Source: Clostridium sp.
GTDB taxonomy: Bacteria; Bacillota_I; Bacilli_A; Acholeplasmatales; Anaeroplasmataceae
Assembly: GCA_022010015.1 (NCBI GenBank)
Contig: CP091735.1
Span: forward strand, 62,001 to 126,000
DNA length: 64,000 nucleotides
Direction: 5' to 3'
In this document: one piece after another, positions 32,689-45,000 of the stretch
How the letters are laid out: each line of letters starts with the position of its first letter
Numbering within the stretch: position 1 is the first letter of the stretch
Made by a program: the position numbers and the translations under genes
Notes under the pieces: model-generated
Told to the model about the DNA's origin: nothing
Databases searched by the model: none
What the model saw: only the letters and a program-made list of their open reading frames with translations

Positions 32689-32707
32689 TTGTTTCATATT
32701 GAAACAA
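32689..32707. promoter_or_regulatory. Palindromic operator between GH28 and its regulator
   Basis: TTGTTTCA-TAT-TGAAACAA, perfect 8-bp arms. It covers the -35 of the regulator promoter and sits upstream of the GH28 promoter: the layout of a site where a regulator represses its own gene and activates the divergent one. Confidence 0.7.
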
Positions 32708-32728
32708 TTAACAAAAAAATGCTAAAAT
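32699..32728 (+). promoter_or_regulatory. Promoter of the PrpR-N/Fis-type regulator
   Basis: -35 TTGAAA (32699-32704), 18 bp, -10 TAAAAT (32723-32728), overlapping the palindrome. Confidence 0.68.
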
Positions 32729-32744
32729 TAGATAGGTGAATAAA

Positions 32745-34430
32745 ATGAAAAACATTAATTGTATATGTATATGAAGATATGAAAGATATTGCCTTAAAGC
32801 TAATTAATAAATACAAGGAAGAAAAATATCGACTTATTATTTTTCCGATGGACATCATAAAGAAAAAAATAAAGTTTTTATTTAGACAATCATAATTATG
32901 ATTTAATTATTTCACGCGGTGGAGTATATTCTTATTTAAAAATAACTAAAGCCATAGTTATAGATGTTGGCTTATCAATTTATGATATCATCTCTACAAT
33001 TGATATTAAATCACAAATACCTACCTTAATAATTGGTCAAGAAAAATTTAACCAATGAAGCAAAGCTTTTTAAATTTCAATAATATTAACACTATTACTA
33101 TAAAAGGCAACAGTGATCTTTCATCGCAAATAGATTACATTAAAAAAAATTTCATTTAATATATACTGGTGCAAGTACTAAAAAAATTATCTTAAAAAAA
33201 CCAAGGAATAAAGGCCGAGCTTTTTAAAAAAACAGCTTTAAGTCTTTAGAAAATGCTTATTTAACAGGTAAGGAGCTTTATTTAAATCTTAATAAGCAAA
33301 AAAACGAAGAGGCTATTTTTAACTGCATTTTTTTAATGAATGAGCATACTAATATTTTTTTATTTATAATGAACATGGGCAATTAATTAAAAAAATCAAT
33401 AATTTTTCCCTATTTTTTTAACAAAGATATTGAACAAATTATCAATAATAATATTAAAGAATTACTAACTAAAAAAACAAATCAATTGCTTTAAAAAAAC
33501 AAAATTATTTAATTAATATTAATAGTAAAAAAATTTCATTTTTGCTTCAAATAAATACATTGCAATAAAAAAATATCCATAAACAAAAGCATTGATTATA
33601 ATTATATCTATATTCCATCCTCATTAGACAATTACCATATTCCCTTAGATATAAACAAAAGTCTTACCTTATATTCTATTAATAACATTCCAATTTGCCT
33701 TCTTTATAAGAATGGCTCTGGTGAAGACATGCTAGTAAAAAAAATTATTGAATCCTCCTTATATAAAGACAATACAAGCTTTATTCTAGATTTTAATTTA
33801 ATTACCAAAAGGGAATTTAACACATTATTGAATAGTCCAGCCTCAATTTTAAATTTAGAGAACCATATAATAATTTTTAAAAAAAATTTAAACGCTTTTA
33901 GATAATTACGCTCTAGCAAGTTTAGTTAATTACATATCCGAATCTAAGCTTACAAGTAATAATAAGCTTATAATATTAATAAATGAAAATAATAACAATC
34001 TAATCAATGAACTTAATCAAATAACCTATTATTTGGTTAGAATTCCTTCAATTAATAATTCAAAACAAAAAAAGGAAATCATTAATGATCACCTCAAATC
34101 TTTAAAGATTAATTTAGATAATGAATCCCTAAATTTATTATATAATTATAATTATTTTTCAAAAATGAAAGTGAGCTTATTAGAATAGTAAACGAAATAA
34201 AAAAAGCTTTGAAAGTCCCACAATTAATGATATTAAAAAGCATCTTAAATAATGAAACCTACCAAAAATATTAGTTATTTTAATATAGAAAATAAGACTC
34301 TATCTGAAATTGAATATAATGATTGCTGTTATATTTTTAAAAAGAATGTAATTATAACCAAACCCTAGCAGCTAAAAGGTTAGGAATTGGTCGAACTACC
34401 CTTTGGCGTATTTTGAATAAAAATCTATAA
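32745..34430 (+). CDS. PrpR-N domain transcription regulator with Fis-type HTH (frameshifted)
   Basis: About 560 residues. N-terminal PrpR-N/sensory domain: MKTLIVYVYEDMKDIAL, DLIISRGGVYSYLKITKAIV and IDVGLSIYDIISTID. A central AAA+-like region has lost its motifs: LLYKNGSGEDMLVKKIIES stands where GxxGxGKE would be, with FILDFNL and HIIIF following; no GAFTGA loop for sigma-54 is visible. C-terminal Fis-like helix-turn-helix: TLAAKRLGIGRTTLWRILNKNL. It resembles TyrR-like sigma-70 regulators derived from sigma-54 activators. Divergent from the GH28 gene, whose operon it probably controls in response to a sugar acid. RBS AGGTGA; about ten run shifts. Confidence 0.75.
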
Positions 34431-34923
34431 TTTAATAAGATTGGTTATGATTTGGGCCATTTGTTTAGCTGTTTCCTTCATTCCTGATAAAACCCAATCC
34501 ATAATTACACCATAGCTTCCTGCAGCAAAATAATCAAACTCGTATTTATTACTAAAGCTTTCATATTTATAAATATTTTTTTATAAACTAAAAAAACATT
34601 TGAAAATCTAATGATGCTTCATGCATTAAAAATAAATACCTTAGAATTTTTCCTTTAGCATTTCAAATTAAATAGTCATTCTATTTAATAAAGAATGATC
34701 ACTAGATGAATCTATTGCCTTACGACATTTTATAGCTTCACTATTAAATTTATCGATAATAATATCTATTTTTTTGACTTATAATTACGATAAAAAAAGT
34801 AGAACGATTAAATCCTGCTTTATGACAAATTTCCGATATTTGAATATCGGCAAACTCTTCTTCATCCAACAAACTAATTAAAGCATTATAAAAACAATCC
34901 TTAGAAAATTCTTTACTTTTCAT
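34425..34923 (-). CDS. TetR-family transcription regulator (frameshifted)
   Basis: About 165 residues. N-terminal TetR helix-turn-helix: FSKDCFYNALISLLDEEEFADIQISEICHKAGFNRSTFYRNYKSK. The C-terminal ligand domain is degraded by shifts and ends VIMDWVLSGMKETAKQMAQIITNLIKL. ATG 34923 is preferred to an upstream TTG because GGAGG precedes it. Convergent with the preceding regulator (6-bp overlap at the stops) and divergent from the DegV gene, with which it shares a palindromic intergenic region. Ligand unknown. Confidence 0.8.
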
Positions 34924-35018
34924 GCCACAAACCTCCAAATATGTTGCACTAACAACAATACATATAGATTTATTATACTTTATATGATATTATATCTCAT
35001 ATATAATTATACTTTATC

Positions 35019-35032
35019 GCAACAATTGTTGC
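35019..35032. promoter_or_regulatory. Palindromic operator candidate, TetR/DegV intergenic
   Basis: GCAACAATTGTTGC, a perfect 14-bp palindrome between the divergent genes, with a second related dyad TGTTG-N6-CAACA near 34942-34957. The half-site CAACA recurs, as expected for a TetR operator. Confidence 0.6.
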
Positions 35033-35075
35033 ATTAAAAGTATATAATATTTAATTATTAAAGTAAAGGATTATT

Positions 35076-35923
35076 ATGAGTAATATTAAAATATATGTAG
35101 ATTCATGTTCTAGTATAACAAAGGAATTAATAGCTGAGTACGATATTAAGGTTATATCAAACTATTTTTTTATTTAAATGATGAAGAGGTAGATCCACTA
35201 ACTTTAGAAAATATTGATGATTTTTGTGTGAAAAAAACTTAATAGTAATAACAAAGTAAAAAAACTAGTTGCATCAATCCCTATGATTATCAAGAAGCCT
35301 TTTAAAGGCGATCTAAAGATAGGAAATAAAAATTTTATATATTAGTCTTTCATCAGGATTATCTGCCAATTATCAAAAATGCAATTATTGCTAGTGATAA
35401 TAACGAAAACATTGCAATTTTTTTGATTCAAAGACTGGAAGTGTTGGCATATTAATTTATCTTTTTAAAAAGCCATAGAACTTAATAAAAAAAGAATTTA
35501 AGTTTAAAAGAAATAGTTGATGAATTAAATAATATTAAAATTTCTTCTCACTTTACTATTGGCTCACTTGACCATTTATATAAAGGCGGTAGACTATCTA
35601 AATCAGAAGTCATTGTCGGTAATATTCTTCGCCTTAAACCAATTGTAAGTGCAAATGAAGTTGGAAAACTTAAAATAAATGGAATTCACCTTGGAAAAAA
35701 AGAAAGCTATAGATGGATTATGTAAACTATTCTTTAATGAGCATCTTAATAATGATGTTTATATAGCTTACACAAATAATCCTGATGAGCTAGAAATCTT
35801 AAAAAAATAAATTATTAAAAAGAAAACAATAATTTAAATATTTATACTTATCAAATTGATCCTACGATGCTTTGTCATTGTGGTCCTAAAACAATTGCCA
35901 TATTCTATGAAAAAAAATGTTAG
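35076..35923 (+). CDS. DegV family fatty-acid-binding protein (frameshifted)
   Basis: About 280 residues, normal. MSNIKIYVDSCSSITKELI (phosphate/fatty-acid head-group strand with DS-S), NDEEVDPLTLENIDDF, the ISLSSGLSANYQNAIIA motif, FDSKTGSVG, IKISSHFTIGSLDHLYKGGRLSKSE (conserved L-x-L-GGR), LKPIVSANEVGKL, and TMLCHCGPKTIAIFY (GPGT-like). DegV proteins (FakB) bind fatty acids for phosphorylation by FakA. RBS AAAGGA; stop TAG 35921-35923 inside the terminator stem. Confidence 0.9.
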
Positions 35924-35945
35924 CAGAAAAGCTAACATTTTATTT
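35916..35945. terminator. Bidirectional terminator
   Basis: Stem AATGTTAGC (35916-35924) / GCTAACATT (35931-35939), 6-nt loop. T-rich on the plus side and, on the minus strand, a T7 tract (A run 35911-35917), so it can end both degV and the large surface-protein operon. Confidence 0.85.
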
Positions 35946-37346
35946 ATATATAACCTCATTTAAGGATAATGGTACATTTCCATCAAATAAAACCCCAATA
36001 CTAAAGCCACTAGGAACAATTAATTTTTTTCTAACGAACTAGTACCATAAAGAATTCTATTACCAAGACTTATTATATTATTAGACAATTCAAATGATTT
36101 TTAAACTAATGCATTTCATAAATGCTCTATCGCCAATTACATTTAAATTGCTTGTGGAGGAAATAACTGTTAAATTAATACAATTATAAAAAAAGCATCA
36201 TTGCCAATTTCTAAAAACATTTTTCCATTACAATTGTTTTTCAGCCCTTGATAACCATAAAATTGATAATCACCAATTTTTAGATATATCATCAGAAATT
36301 ATTAAATCGACAAGCTTAACATAATTTTTCATTTTCTAAATAATAAAAAGCTAGAGGCATATTTTTATAGGATTAGCTTCTACATCAAAGCTAATTAAAA
36401 GCCAATCATTAATACTTCCATTATAATAAATATTTTTTTAATGCTATTACATTCTGCAAAAAGCAAAGCTAAAAATATATTTTTTTAAGTTTTTTTATTA
36501 AAAAGTTATTTTTTTGCAATGACGTACAACCATAAAAAAAGCAAATCCTTTAATTTCAGATACATTTTCACTAAATGAAAGTTCCTTTAGCTTTCTACAA
36601 TTATAAAAAAAGCATTTTTCACCAATTTTTTTATAACGCTCTTTCCAAATTCAATATTTGCAAGTGATAAACAATTATAAAATGAGTTATCACCAATTTC
36701 TTCTACGCTATCACTAATTGTAACCTTACTTACATTACTAAAGCCACAAAAAAACTATTTTTTTAATTTTTTTAATACCAGTAGGAATATTTATTTCCTC
36801 TATCAAAGAAAACCTGCCATTGTCAAATAAATAAAAAGCTAGCACCACACATCATTGGATTAGCATACATATTAGCAAACTCAATATTGCACCAATCACT
36901 TATATTTCCATAATAAAAAACACTATCTAAATTATCACAGCCGATAAAGGCATCATTATTTATTTTTTATTGAAGATGGAAGATAAAGTGTTATCATTGA
37001 TTTTAAATTATTAAAGCAATTCGCTTTTAATTTCAACAATCTCATTTCCATTATGACTTTTTAGGAATATGTACTTCCGCTACACTTTCCTTAATTCCAA
37101 CTATTTTATTGTTATCATAACAAAAAAATTTGCTTCATATTTATCATATCCACAACTACATATCTCACCTTGAAAACTATGAGATTCACGATTAAATATT
37201 TCACCACATGAGCATACATCATAATGCTCAAATTCATCATATGATTTAGAAATGGCTACATGCGTATGAGATGGCACATTCACCCTTCTACAACTCCACA
37301 AGTTAAAAAGGACTATTAATAAAATTAAATATTTAAGTTTCTTCAT
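35940..37346 (-). CDS. LRR/BspA-like lipoprotein (frameshifted)
   Basis: About 465 residues. Signal MKKLKYLILLIVLFNLWSC with Cys lipobox, then a short Cys module (HYDVCSCGEIFNRESHSFQGEICSCGYDKYE in part) like the repeats of the next gene upstream. After that come LRR_5 units with the usual FxxCxxL-x-x-I and YYNGS-x-x-W spacing: DAFIGCDNLDSVFYYGNISDW, VTISDSVEEIGDNSFYNC, NIYYNGSINDW, GDRAFMKCISL. It ends LIVPSGFSIGVLFDGNVPLSL. Last gene of the surface-protein operon; its ATG directly follows the previous stop (TAAATG). Likely surface-exposed binding protein. Confidence 0.78.
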
Positions 37347-39815
37347 TTATTTTTCATCCTCTTTTCTTACAGCACTAATGTTATATGTCGAAGCATTAAA
37401 CACTATACTTGAACGACTAGGTAGTTCATATGAGCCTTTATAACTAATATCTGTATATGAATCAAGCTCATGAGTATTTAAAAAGTTAAATGAAACCAAA
37501 ATATTATTGTCAACTAATAACTCAGTGTCATTCACACAAAAATATGTATGCTTAACTCCACTTGTTAATTCTTTAGTATCATCATAAGTTAAATCAAACC
37601 AATACCAATTACCATCATCCATTTGGGCTAAATTAAAGGCATGATTACCACCTGTAACATATAGAACTGAAACATTACTTAATCTAAGCATAATTTCAAA
37701 CATTTTAGCATAGCCTTCACAAACAACACCACTAGAATCTAAAACTCCAGCAATACTATGAGCAATTCCACTAGAATCTGGCTTATTATTTGGGTCATAT
37801 TTATAGTCAATTTGATTTATTATCAAATCATGATAAAAATAGTGCTTTGGCATAATTTGATTCATTAATATGCTCATCAATATATAATTTAATATATTCA
37901 ACTAGCAAATCATTATATTTTTTTCTTATACTTCCCTTATAAAAAAATCCTCAAAAAGCCAAAAAGCTCTAAAAAAATTATAATTATTACTTGAATCATC
38001 ATTTGTAACCTTACCATATCTAAGTCCATATCTTAACCAAAAATATTGAGGATTATCCTTCCTAAAAAAAGTGACCAGACATATCCTGCCTCCTCTTTAG
38101 TTAAATTATATTGAGAATAATTAATGTAAGCAACGTTTTCATTAATTAAATCCAACTCATAATTATCATTAAAGGCAAGAGCTGCAGCCTCTAAATCATT
38201 ATATAATTTTTTTGCATTTCTAGGCCATTAGATAAATTAAGCAAATAATTATAACCATAATTAGAAGCAAGCATTAAGGAATTCAAATGATTACAATATA
38301 TGCATACTGCATTATGATAATTATGATCAACCATATTTATAACACTTTGATTTATTAATATTTCCCCACATCTACTACATTTAACACCATCAGTTAAACC
38401 AGTAGAATTGCAGGTTGGAGAATAACCTTTAATTATTTCTTCACTATGACCAAGAGGGTCTATTTCTTCACTATAGGTATCACCACATAAAATACATTCA
38501 TAATCTATATGTCCACTATTTGTACAAGTTGCTGCAATAGCTTCATTTTTATATTGATGATTTAAATGGGGAATTACCTCTTGAGATTCTATGATTTTCC
38601 CACATCTACTACATTTAACACCATCAGTTAAACCAGTAGAATTACAGGTTGGAGAATAACCTTTAATTATTTCTTCACTATGACCAAGAGGAGCTATTTC
38701 TTCACTATAGCTATCACCACATAAAATACATTCATAATCTATATGTCCACTATTTGTACAGGTTGCTGCAATAGCTTCATTTTTATATTGATGATTTAAA
38801 TGGGGAATTACCTCTTGAGCTTCTATGATTTCCCCCACATCTACTACATTTAACACCATCAGTTAAACCAGTAGAATTGCAGGTTGCTTTATAACCTTTA
38901 ATTATTTCTTCACTATGTCCAAGAGGAGCTATTTCTTCACTATAGCTATCACCACATAAAATACATTCATAATCTATATGTCCACTATTTGTACAGGTTG
39001 CTGCAATAGCTTCATTTTTATATTGATGATTTAAATGGGGAATTACCTCTTGAGCTTCTATGATTTCCCCACATCTGCTACATTTAACACCATCAGTTAA
39101 ACCAGTAGAATTGCAGGTTGCTTCATAACCTTTAATTATTTCTTCACTATGTCCAAGAGGAGCTATTTCTTCACTATAGCTATCACCACATAAAATACAT
39201 TCATAATCTATATGTCCACTATTTGTACAGGTTGCTGCAAGAGTTTCATTTTTATATTGATGATTTAAATGGGGAATTACCTCTTGAGCTTCTATGATTT
39301 TCCCACATCTACTACATTTAACACCATTTGTTAAGCCATCCTTATTACAGGTTGGAGAATGTCCTTCGATTATTTCTTCATTATGACCAAGAGGAGCTAT
39401 TTCTTCACTATATGAATAATTACACTTGGTACAATCATAATATATTCTACCTGGTGTTTCACAAAAATGCTCTTTCAATTGTTACTCTATAGCTATGCTC
39501 ACTTGCAGGGATAATTTGAGCATCTTCCAAAACTAATCCACATCTTTCACACTCAATCTTATCCGTTAAACCAGCACTATTACAGCTTGCAGCATAGCCT
39601 TTTATAATCTTTTCACTATGACCAAGAGGGGCTATTTCTTCATCATAGGTATAACCACATTTATTACAGCTATATTCCTTAATACCAGCATCAATACAAG
39701 TTGGAAAGAGGGTGACCTGTGAAGAAAAAGTATGATCACATTTATTCCCTTTTTCACAACCAAATAATAGTAGGATTAAAATTATAGGAAATATTAAATA
39801 CTTCTTCTTAAACAC
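37347..39815 (-). CDS. Lipoprotein with Cys-rich tandem repeats and transglutaminase-like domain
   Basis: About 820 residues. The GTG at 39815 (preceded by AAGGGTGA) begins a clean lipoprotein signal, MFKKKYLIFPIILILLLFGC; the longer GTG at 39839 is less likely. Residues ~20-500 hold tandem 78-residue Cys repeats (GHSEEIIKGY, CNSTGLTDGVKCSRCG, ATCTNSGHIDYECILCGDSYSEEIAPL). A transglutaminase-core domain follows near the C-terminus with Cys in SSGVVCEGYAKMFEIML, His in VTGGNHAFNLAQM and Asp in WYWFDLTYDD, so the catalytic triad is present. Shifts occur near 39478 and at a C5 run near 38832-38836. It could be a surface cysteine protease, cross-linker or non-catalytic domain; position beside giant adhesins and an EAL protein is suggestive. 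Confidence 0.82.
38340..39475 (-). repeat. 234-bp tandem repeats encoding CxxC-rich units
   Basis: The landmark TCTACTACAT (or one-base variant) starts at 38371, 38605, 38840, 39074 and 39308: period 234 bp (235 once, where C4 became C5). Each unit is 78 residues with two CxxC pairs. Near-identity of the inner copies indicates recent expansion or conversion. Confidence 0.9.
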
Positions 39816-39835
39816 AATCGTCACCCTTATTTTTT

Positions 39836-41988
39836 TCACTTAGATTTATTATTAACTAATTGGATTCCCTTAACATAATTCTTTTTCAACGTAATCTGAT
39901 TTTTTTCTTCAATTTGAAGAACTTTTACTAAATCATCAATAAGCTTTTAATCCTCTTCTAACAGAAAGAGATGATTCGATTCTCATCATATAAGGTGTCT
40001 TTTTCATGACGCTTTATACTTGACACATCCTTATGAGGAAATTGACCTGTTGGATAATCATTAGGATTTAAATCTAGATATAGACGAATTGATTTTTCCA
40101 ACAACACCAATTTTACAAGCTGTTTTAGCCTTAAATAAGAAAACATCGAAATTTTTATTAATTCTGTTTACTACATTATACTTCATTATCGCATTTTTTT
40201 AAAGTATTATAATTATTTTTTTGTTCTTGAGATAATTTTAATACCTTTTGTCTAAATTCAAGCTTTTCATAATGTTTCTTCATTAAATCAGGATATTTCT
40301 TAAGCATTTCTGCTTCCCATTCATCACGATATTTTTCTTTATATTCCTCCATCAAGCTTTCAAAATTATTATCACTTTCATCGTCGGAATCAAAATCTTC
40401 ATCATCGTCACTATCATCAATCGGCTCATCTATAACCACAGGCTCTGGCTTTATTTCCTCAACATCTTGAACAATCTCCTGTTTTGGTATAATAGGTTCT
40501 TCCTTCTTAGGCTCTGAATCAACTATAACCTTAGTTTCTTCCTTTTTAGGTTCATCAGCAAGAATAACCTTAGGAGCTTTAGCTACTGGTTCATTAAACA
40601 TACTATCTAAAAACAAACCTATTATCATCTAAAATTCTTTGAAACTTATTCAAGGCCATAGGCTTAAAGAAATAGTAGCCTTGAATTAAAACATTATCAG
40701 CCATTTTTCTTATTTGTCTTACAGTATATTCATTTTCTACACCTTCAACAGTTACCTCTAAATCAATACCCTTAAACATTTTAATTAGGCTTTCTAAAAA
40801 TACCTGTTCCGTTCTTAGACGTAGATTATTTTCAACAAATAAACGATCGATTTTAACAGTATTACATTTTAGTTTCATTAAAGAACCAATTGAAGAATAT
40901 CCCGAACCAAAGTCATCCATTTCAATCTTAATTCCTAATTCTCTAAGCTTCATAAGTGTTGAATTAAATAAATCCTCATTACCAATAAAAGGCACTTTCA
41001 GTTACCTCAATATGTAGATTATTAATATCAAAATCAAAATTACTGATAATATTTTTTTACATTATCAATTAAGGTTGGATCAATTAGATTTGTTCTTGAA
41101 AAAAATTAATAGAAATAACTATTGGCTTTTTCTCTACGCTTTTTTTCATTCCATCAAGTAAAAATACATACCTGTTGTAACACAAATAAATCTAGCTTGA
41201 CAATTAAACCATTTTGTTCGAATTCAGAAATGAATTGATCAGGATACATTACTACATTTCCATGAGAATCAACCCATCTAATTAAAGCCTCAGCTCCAAC
41301 TATTTCACCTGTTGTTGCGTTAACCTTAGGCTGATAATAGACACTGAATTCTTTATTAATTATATCAGTGTCATGTAATACCTTATCAAATAATTCTTGA
41401 GTTTTTGCTATCTCGCTATCAAATACTAATACCTGCTCTTCTCTGCGCTTAGCATATTTTTAAAAGCAAGAATTGCATTTTTGAATTGTTTCTTCATTTT
41501 TCAAATCCAGAAGCAATGCCATAATTAAAATGAATGATAAAAGCCTCCGAATTAGAATTAACAAATAAAGCATTTAACTCGTTAACAAAATTAATCGCTT
41601 TAGATACGTCTTCATCATTTAATTTAAAAGCAAATCTACCACTACCTAAATATGCGGCATAGCGATCATCTCCTAGTTTATTTAATAATATACTAGTTAT
41701 ATTTTTTTAGTAAGCTTTCAAACAAATTATCACCAATTTGGTTTTTTTCAAAAAAATCAGCCTTGGCAAGCTTAAAGGCCACAAAGCAAACACGATTATT
41801 AGCCTTTTTTTATTTAAATAGTTTGTCATTCCTTCATAGGTATATAATCCTGTAATTTTATCAAAGAAATTTTTGTTCATTAATTGATTTTTTTATAATT
41901 TTTTTCTTAAGAAAAGCCATAACAACAAGAGAGACTACAATTATAATGGCAATCGTTATATATAAAATAATATTTTTTTAAAATCCAT
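39836..41988 (-). CDS. Membrane GGDEF/EAL protein (c-di-GMP phosphodiesterase) with extra C-terminal domain
   Basis: About 715 residues. One N-terminal membrane helix (MDFKN then hydrophobic, KKK). A diverged GGDEF domain follows: KITGLYTYEGM, and GDRYAAYLGSGRFAF in place of the GGDEF loop. The EAL domain has all catalytic residues readable: EALIRW, INFSR, EVTESAF, EMDDFGSGYSS, KIDRLFV, TVEGVENE, IQGYYFFKP, so it should hydrolyse c-di-GMP. Then a ~90-residue acidic linker (EPKKEE, DDSDDDEDFDSDDESD) and a C-terminal domain IRLYLDLNPNDYPTGQFPHKD with R-x-x-SSLS-x-RR, found in other Firmicutes proteins but unnamed by me. RBS GGAGG overlaps the preceding stop. TGA stop at 39836. Confidence 0.87.
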
Positions 41989-42003
41989 TTTTTTATATCC
42001 TCC

Positions 42004-45000
42004 CTATATCTTTCTCTTCTTACTTCTAAATACAAAATATGCAGCTGTAAGAATAACAACAGATCCAACCATTATAGCATAATCTATTGCACTAGCATCA
42101 TTGCTTCTATATACATTTAGATATATTTCTTTACTAATTTCTCCGTTAGACTTAATAGTTATAACAATGTTATTATTACCATTCTTTAATGACGTATTGC
42201 TGATTTCATATGTTTCATCTGGATTAGCAAGTGATACATTAATATCAAGCTTTTTTTAACCCTACTTGAAACTGTATATGAATAATTATTTACCTCATCA
42301 CTATAATCAGCTTCAAAGTCCCCTATTTGCTTAATACTAATTTCATCTATCTTTACGTTCTTTCTTAATACATTTATAACAATTGTTCTTGTTTGTGATA
42401 AATCCGTAGATGTAATAATAAATAATACAGTATTATAACCAAATCTTAAATCATTACCAAAAACCTTACATGTTGGCGAATCCTCATATTCTGTAATATC
42501 AAATAAAATCTTGTAGGTTAATTTATTAATACTACTTTCAACCTCATATACCTGCTCATAAATATCTGTACCATTAGAGAAGTCAGTTTTTAAATCCTGG
42601 AATTTCGTTAACTTCAAATGAACTAACATTAGTATTGCTTGTAGCCTCGGCTTTTCTTATAACAATAATGCTATAAACTGTAATCTTTCCTGTCTTAGGA
42701 ATTGCAGCTACTTGGAACTCCTGTCGACCAACAGTTAAATTAAATTCACCAATTCCACGAATTTCAATGCTTGGATCACTTGCAAGTCCTATAATGTTAA
42801 TGCTTTCATATGAATATGCAAGTACTGCATAATATGTAAACGTATAATCATTAAATACGATAGTTTCTCCATTTTCATCTTGGAAATTAACTCCTTCAAT
42901 GTATAAATTGGTTAATCTTCCATCAGCTGATGCTCTATTAACGGTTATAACATAAGTAGAAATTGCTCCATTTTCAGCAATAACCATAATTGATACAATA
43001 GTTTGACTATCTGGCTCAAGTTCAATTTTTAAGCCTGAATGAACAACATTATTAATCATTATTTGAACAATTGATGTTTCCTTATTAGCTATCGCAACAA
43101 TATCAATAGTTTGAACCTGATAAATAACATCCTTTTTCATAATTATATTTATCACTTCTAAAGCCTGTAATTAAAAGCTCCATCAATCATAAGTGATTTT
43201 TAATGATGAATCAGTATCGGCCTTTGCTCTATAAACATTAAATGTATACTTCTTGCCAATATTACCACTTTCACTTATTGCATATACAACAATTTCTGTT
43301 TTAGCATCCTCAGTTAATTGATAAACACCTGATCCGACAATTGAAGCACCATTACCAGTTGCTTGAACATAAATATTCTTAACACTATATTCAACATTTA
43401 TTTCATAATTGTCTTTAGTTGGATTAAATTCATTTGCAAAAATATAATCTGCCATTTTTCTCCTTGAATTGTTATACTTAAAAATATCATTTCTATTATC
43501 TAAGTTAACCTTTTTCTCTTGAGACAAAAAAAGCTTATAGGTTTGACTAATTTCCAAATCTCCTCTTACAGCCTCAGCAATTACCTTTACATCAATTACA
43601 TAAGTATTTGGACTAGTAATTGTAAGAGTTGCAAGCTCAATATTTCCAACATTTGAAACAGTAGAATTTTTACTATTAGCAGTTGCTTTAATAAATACTG
43701 AATAGACATCATCATCAGTTATAACAACATTATATGAAAGTATATCAGGCTTAAATTCCTTATCAAATTGAACAGGCTCACCCTTGACCTCAACAATCAA
43801 TTCACTTAATGATACATCAGTATCACGCAAAGCTCTTTTAACCTTAAAATGATACTTTTGTGAGATATTACCATCATTACTATATAAATGATATTCACCT
43901 TCAATGTAAACATCAAATTCTAAATAATCAGTTGTTAAATTATAAATACCAGTTCCACGCTTAGTAGCATATAATGCGCTTGTTTTAGCATTAACATTAA
44001 TGCTAGTCATTGTATAAGGAACCTCGAGAGTTATATTATTTTTCATCTGGATTAAATGTATAATCAACATTATCAATTGTAATATCTAAAAATATCACTA
44101 ACATTTTTCAGCACGATAAATATATAGTTCATAATCATTTTTTTAGTTGTGCCATCTTCAGCAACAACAGTTAATACGAATTTATTAATACCAATTGACA
44201 AGGTTTTTGAACCAACACCACTAATTGTAGCTTTAGTAGAAATGCTAGCTACAATATTAGCAATGTCAACATTATGATCAACTCTATAAGGAATAATGTA
44301 TTTATTCGGTTCAACGTTAATAACATTATCATTAATTGTAAGTCCAGTTAAATAAGCATCACTACTAGCCTTTAATCTTGTAACCTTAATATAATAATGT
44401 GTACCTTCAGCCTGTGATTCAGATACCGCATAAATACAAATCATTTGGCTTGTACCCATTTCATTTAAATGATATACGCCATTTGATTCACTACCATCAG
44501 CAAGATAGCAAATTGAAGCCTTAGCACTAATAGTTATAGCACTAGCAGTTAATAAAGATACATTCCAAGGAATAGTAATTTGATAGCCAGCAGTACCAGC
44601 ATTTTTAATATCATCAAGGCTTACACCATCAAGGAAATTAGTATTATCACTACCACCAATTAAACCAATAGATGCCATATCATTATTCGTATCAAGCTCA
44701 GGAGTATTTTTCAGCCTCACTAGTTACAATAAGCTTGTATTCGTTTTTATTTCCAGCCTCACTAGTGACAATTACACTATAAATTATTGATTGACCACGA
44801 AGAGGAAGTGTAACCTCACCAAGACCAGAAATGCTTGAAAGCTCGTTACTTAATGTAGCACTAATAATGGCTGTTTTATAAACCTTTAAGTTAACACTTA
44901 AAGGTATTAATATTCTTACTGGATTTGTAAGTGCACTAACATATTCAACACCATTTACCATAAATGATAATGAAGTTAAATTATTATCAGTATTAGCTGC

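Noticed and set aside
38340..39475. Regular direct repeats that could be taken for a CRISPR array
   Set aside because: The 234-bp period is continuous, in frame and encodes a Cys-rich protein; there are no unique spacers.
41995..42130. LPxTG sortase signal at the end of the cadherin-like protein
   Set aside because: The C-terminus is a hydrophobic helix plus RSKKRKI, but no LPxTG-like motif precedes it.
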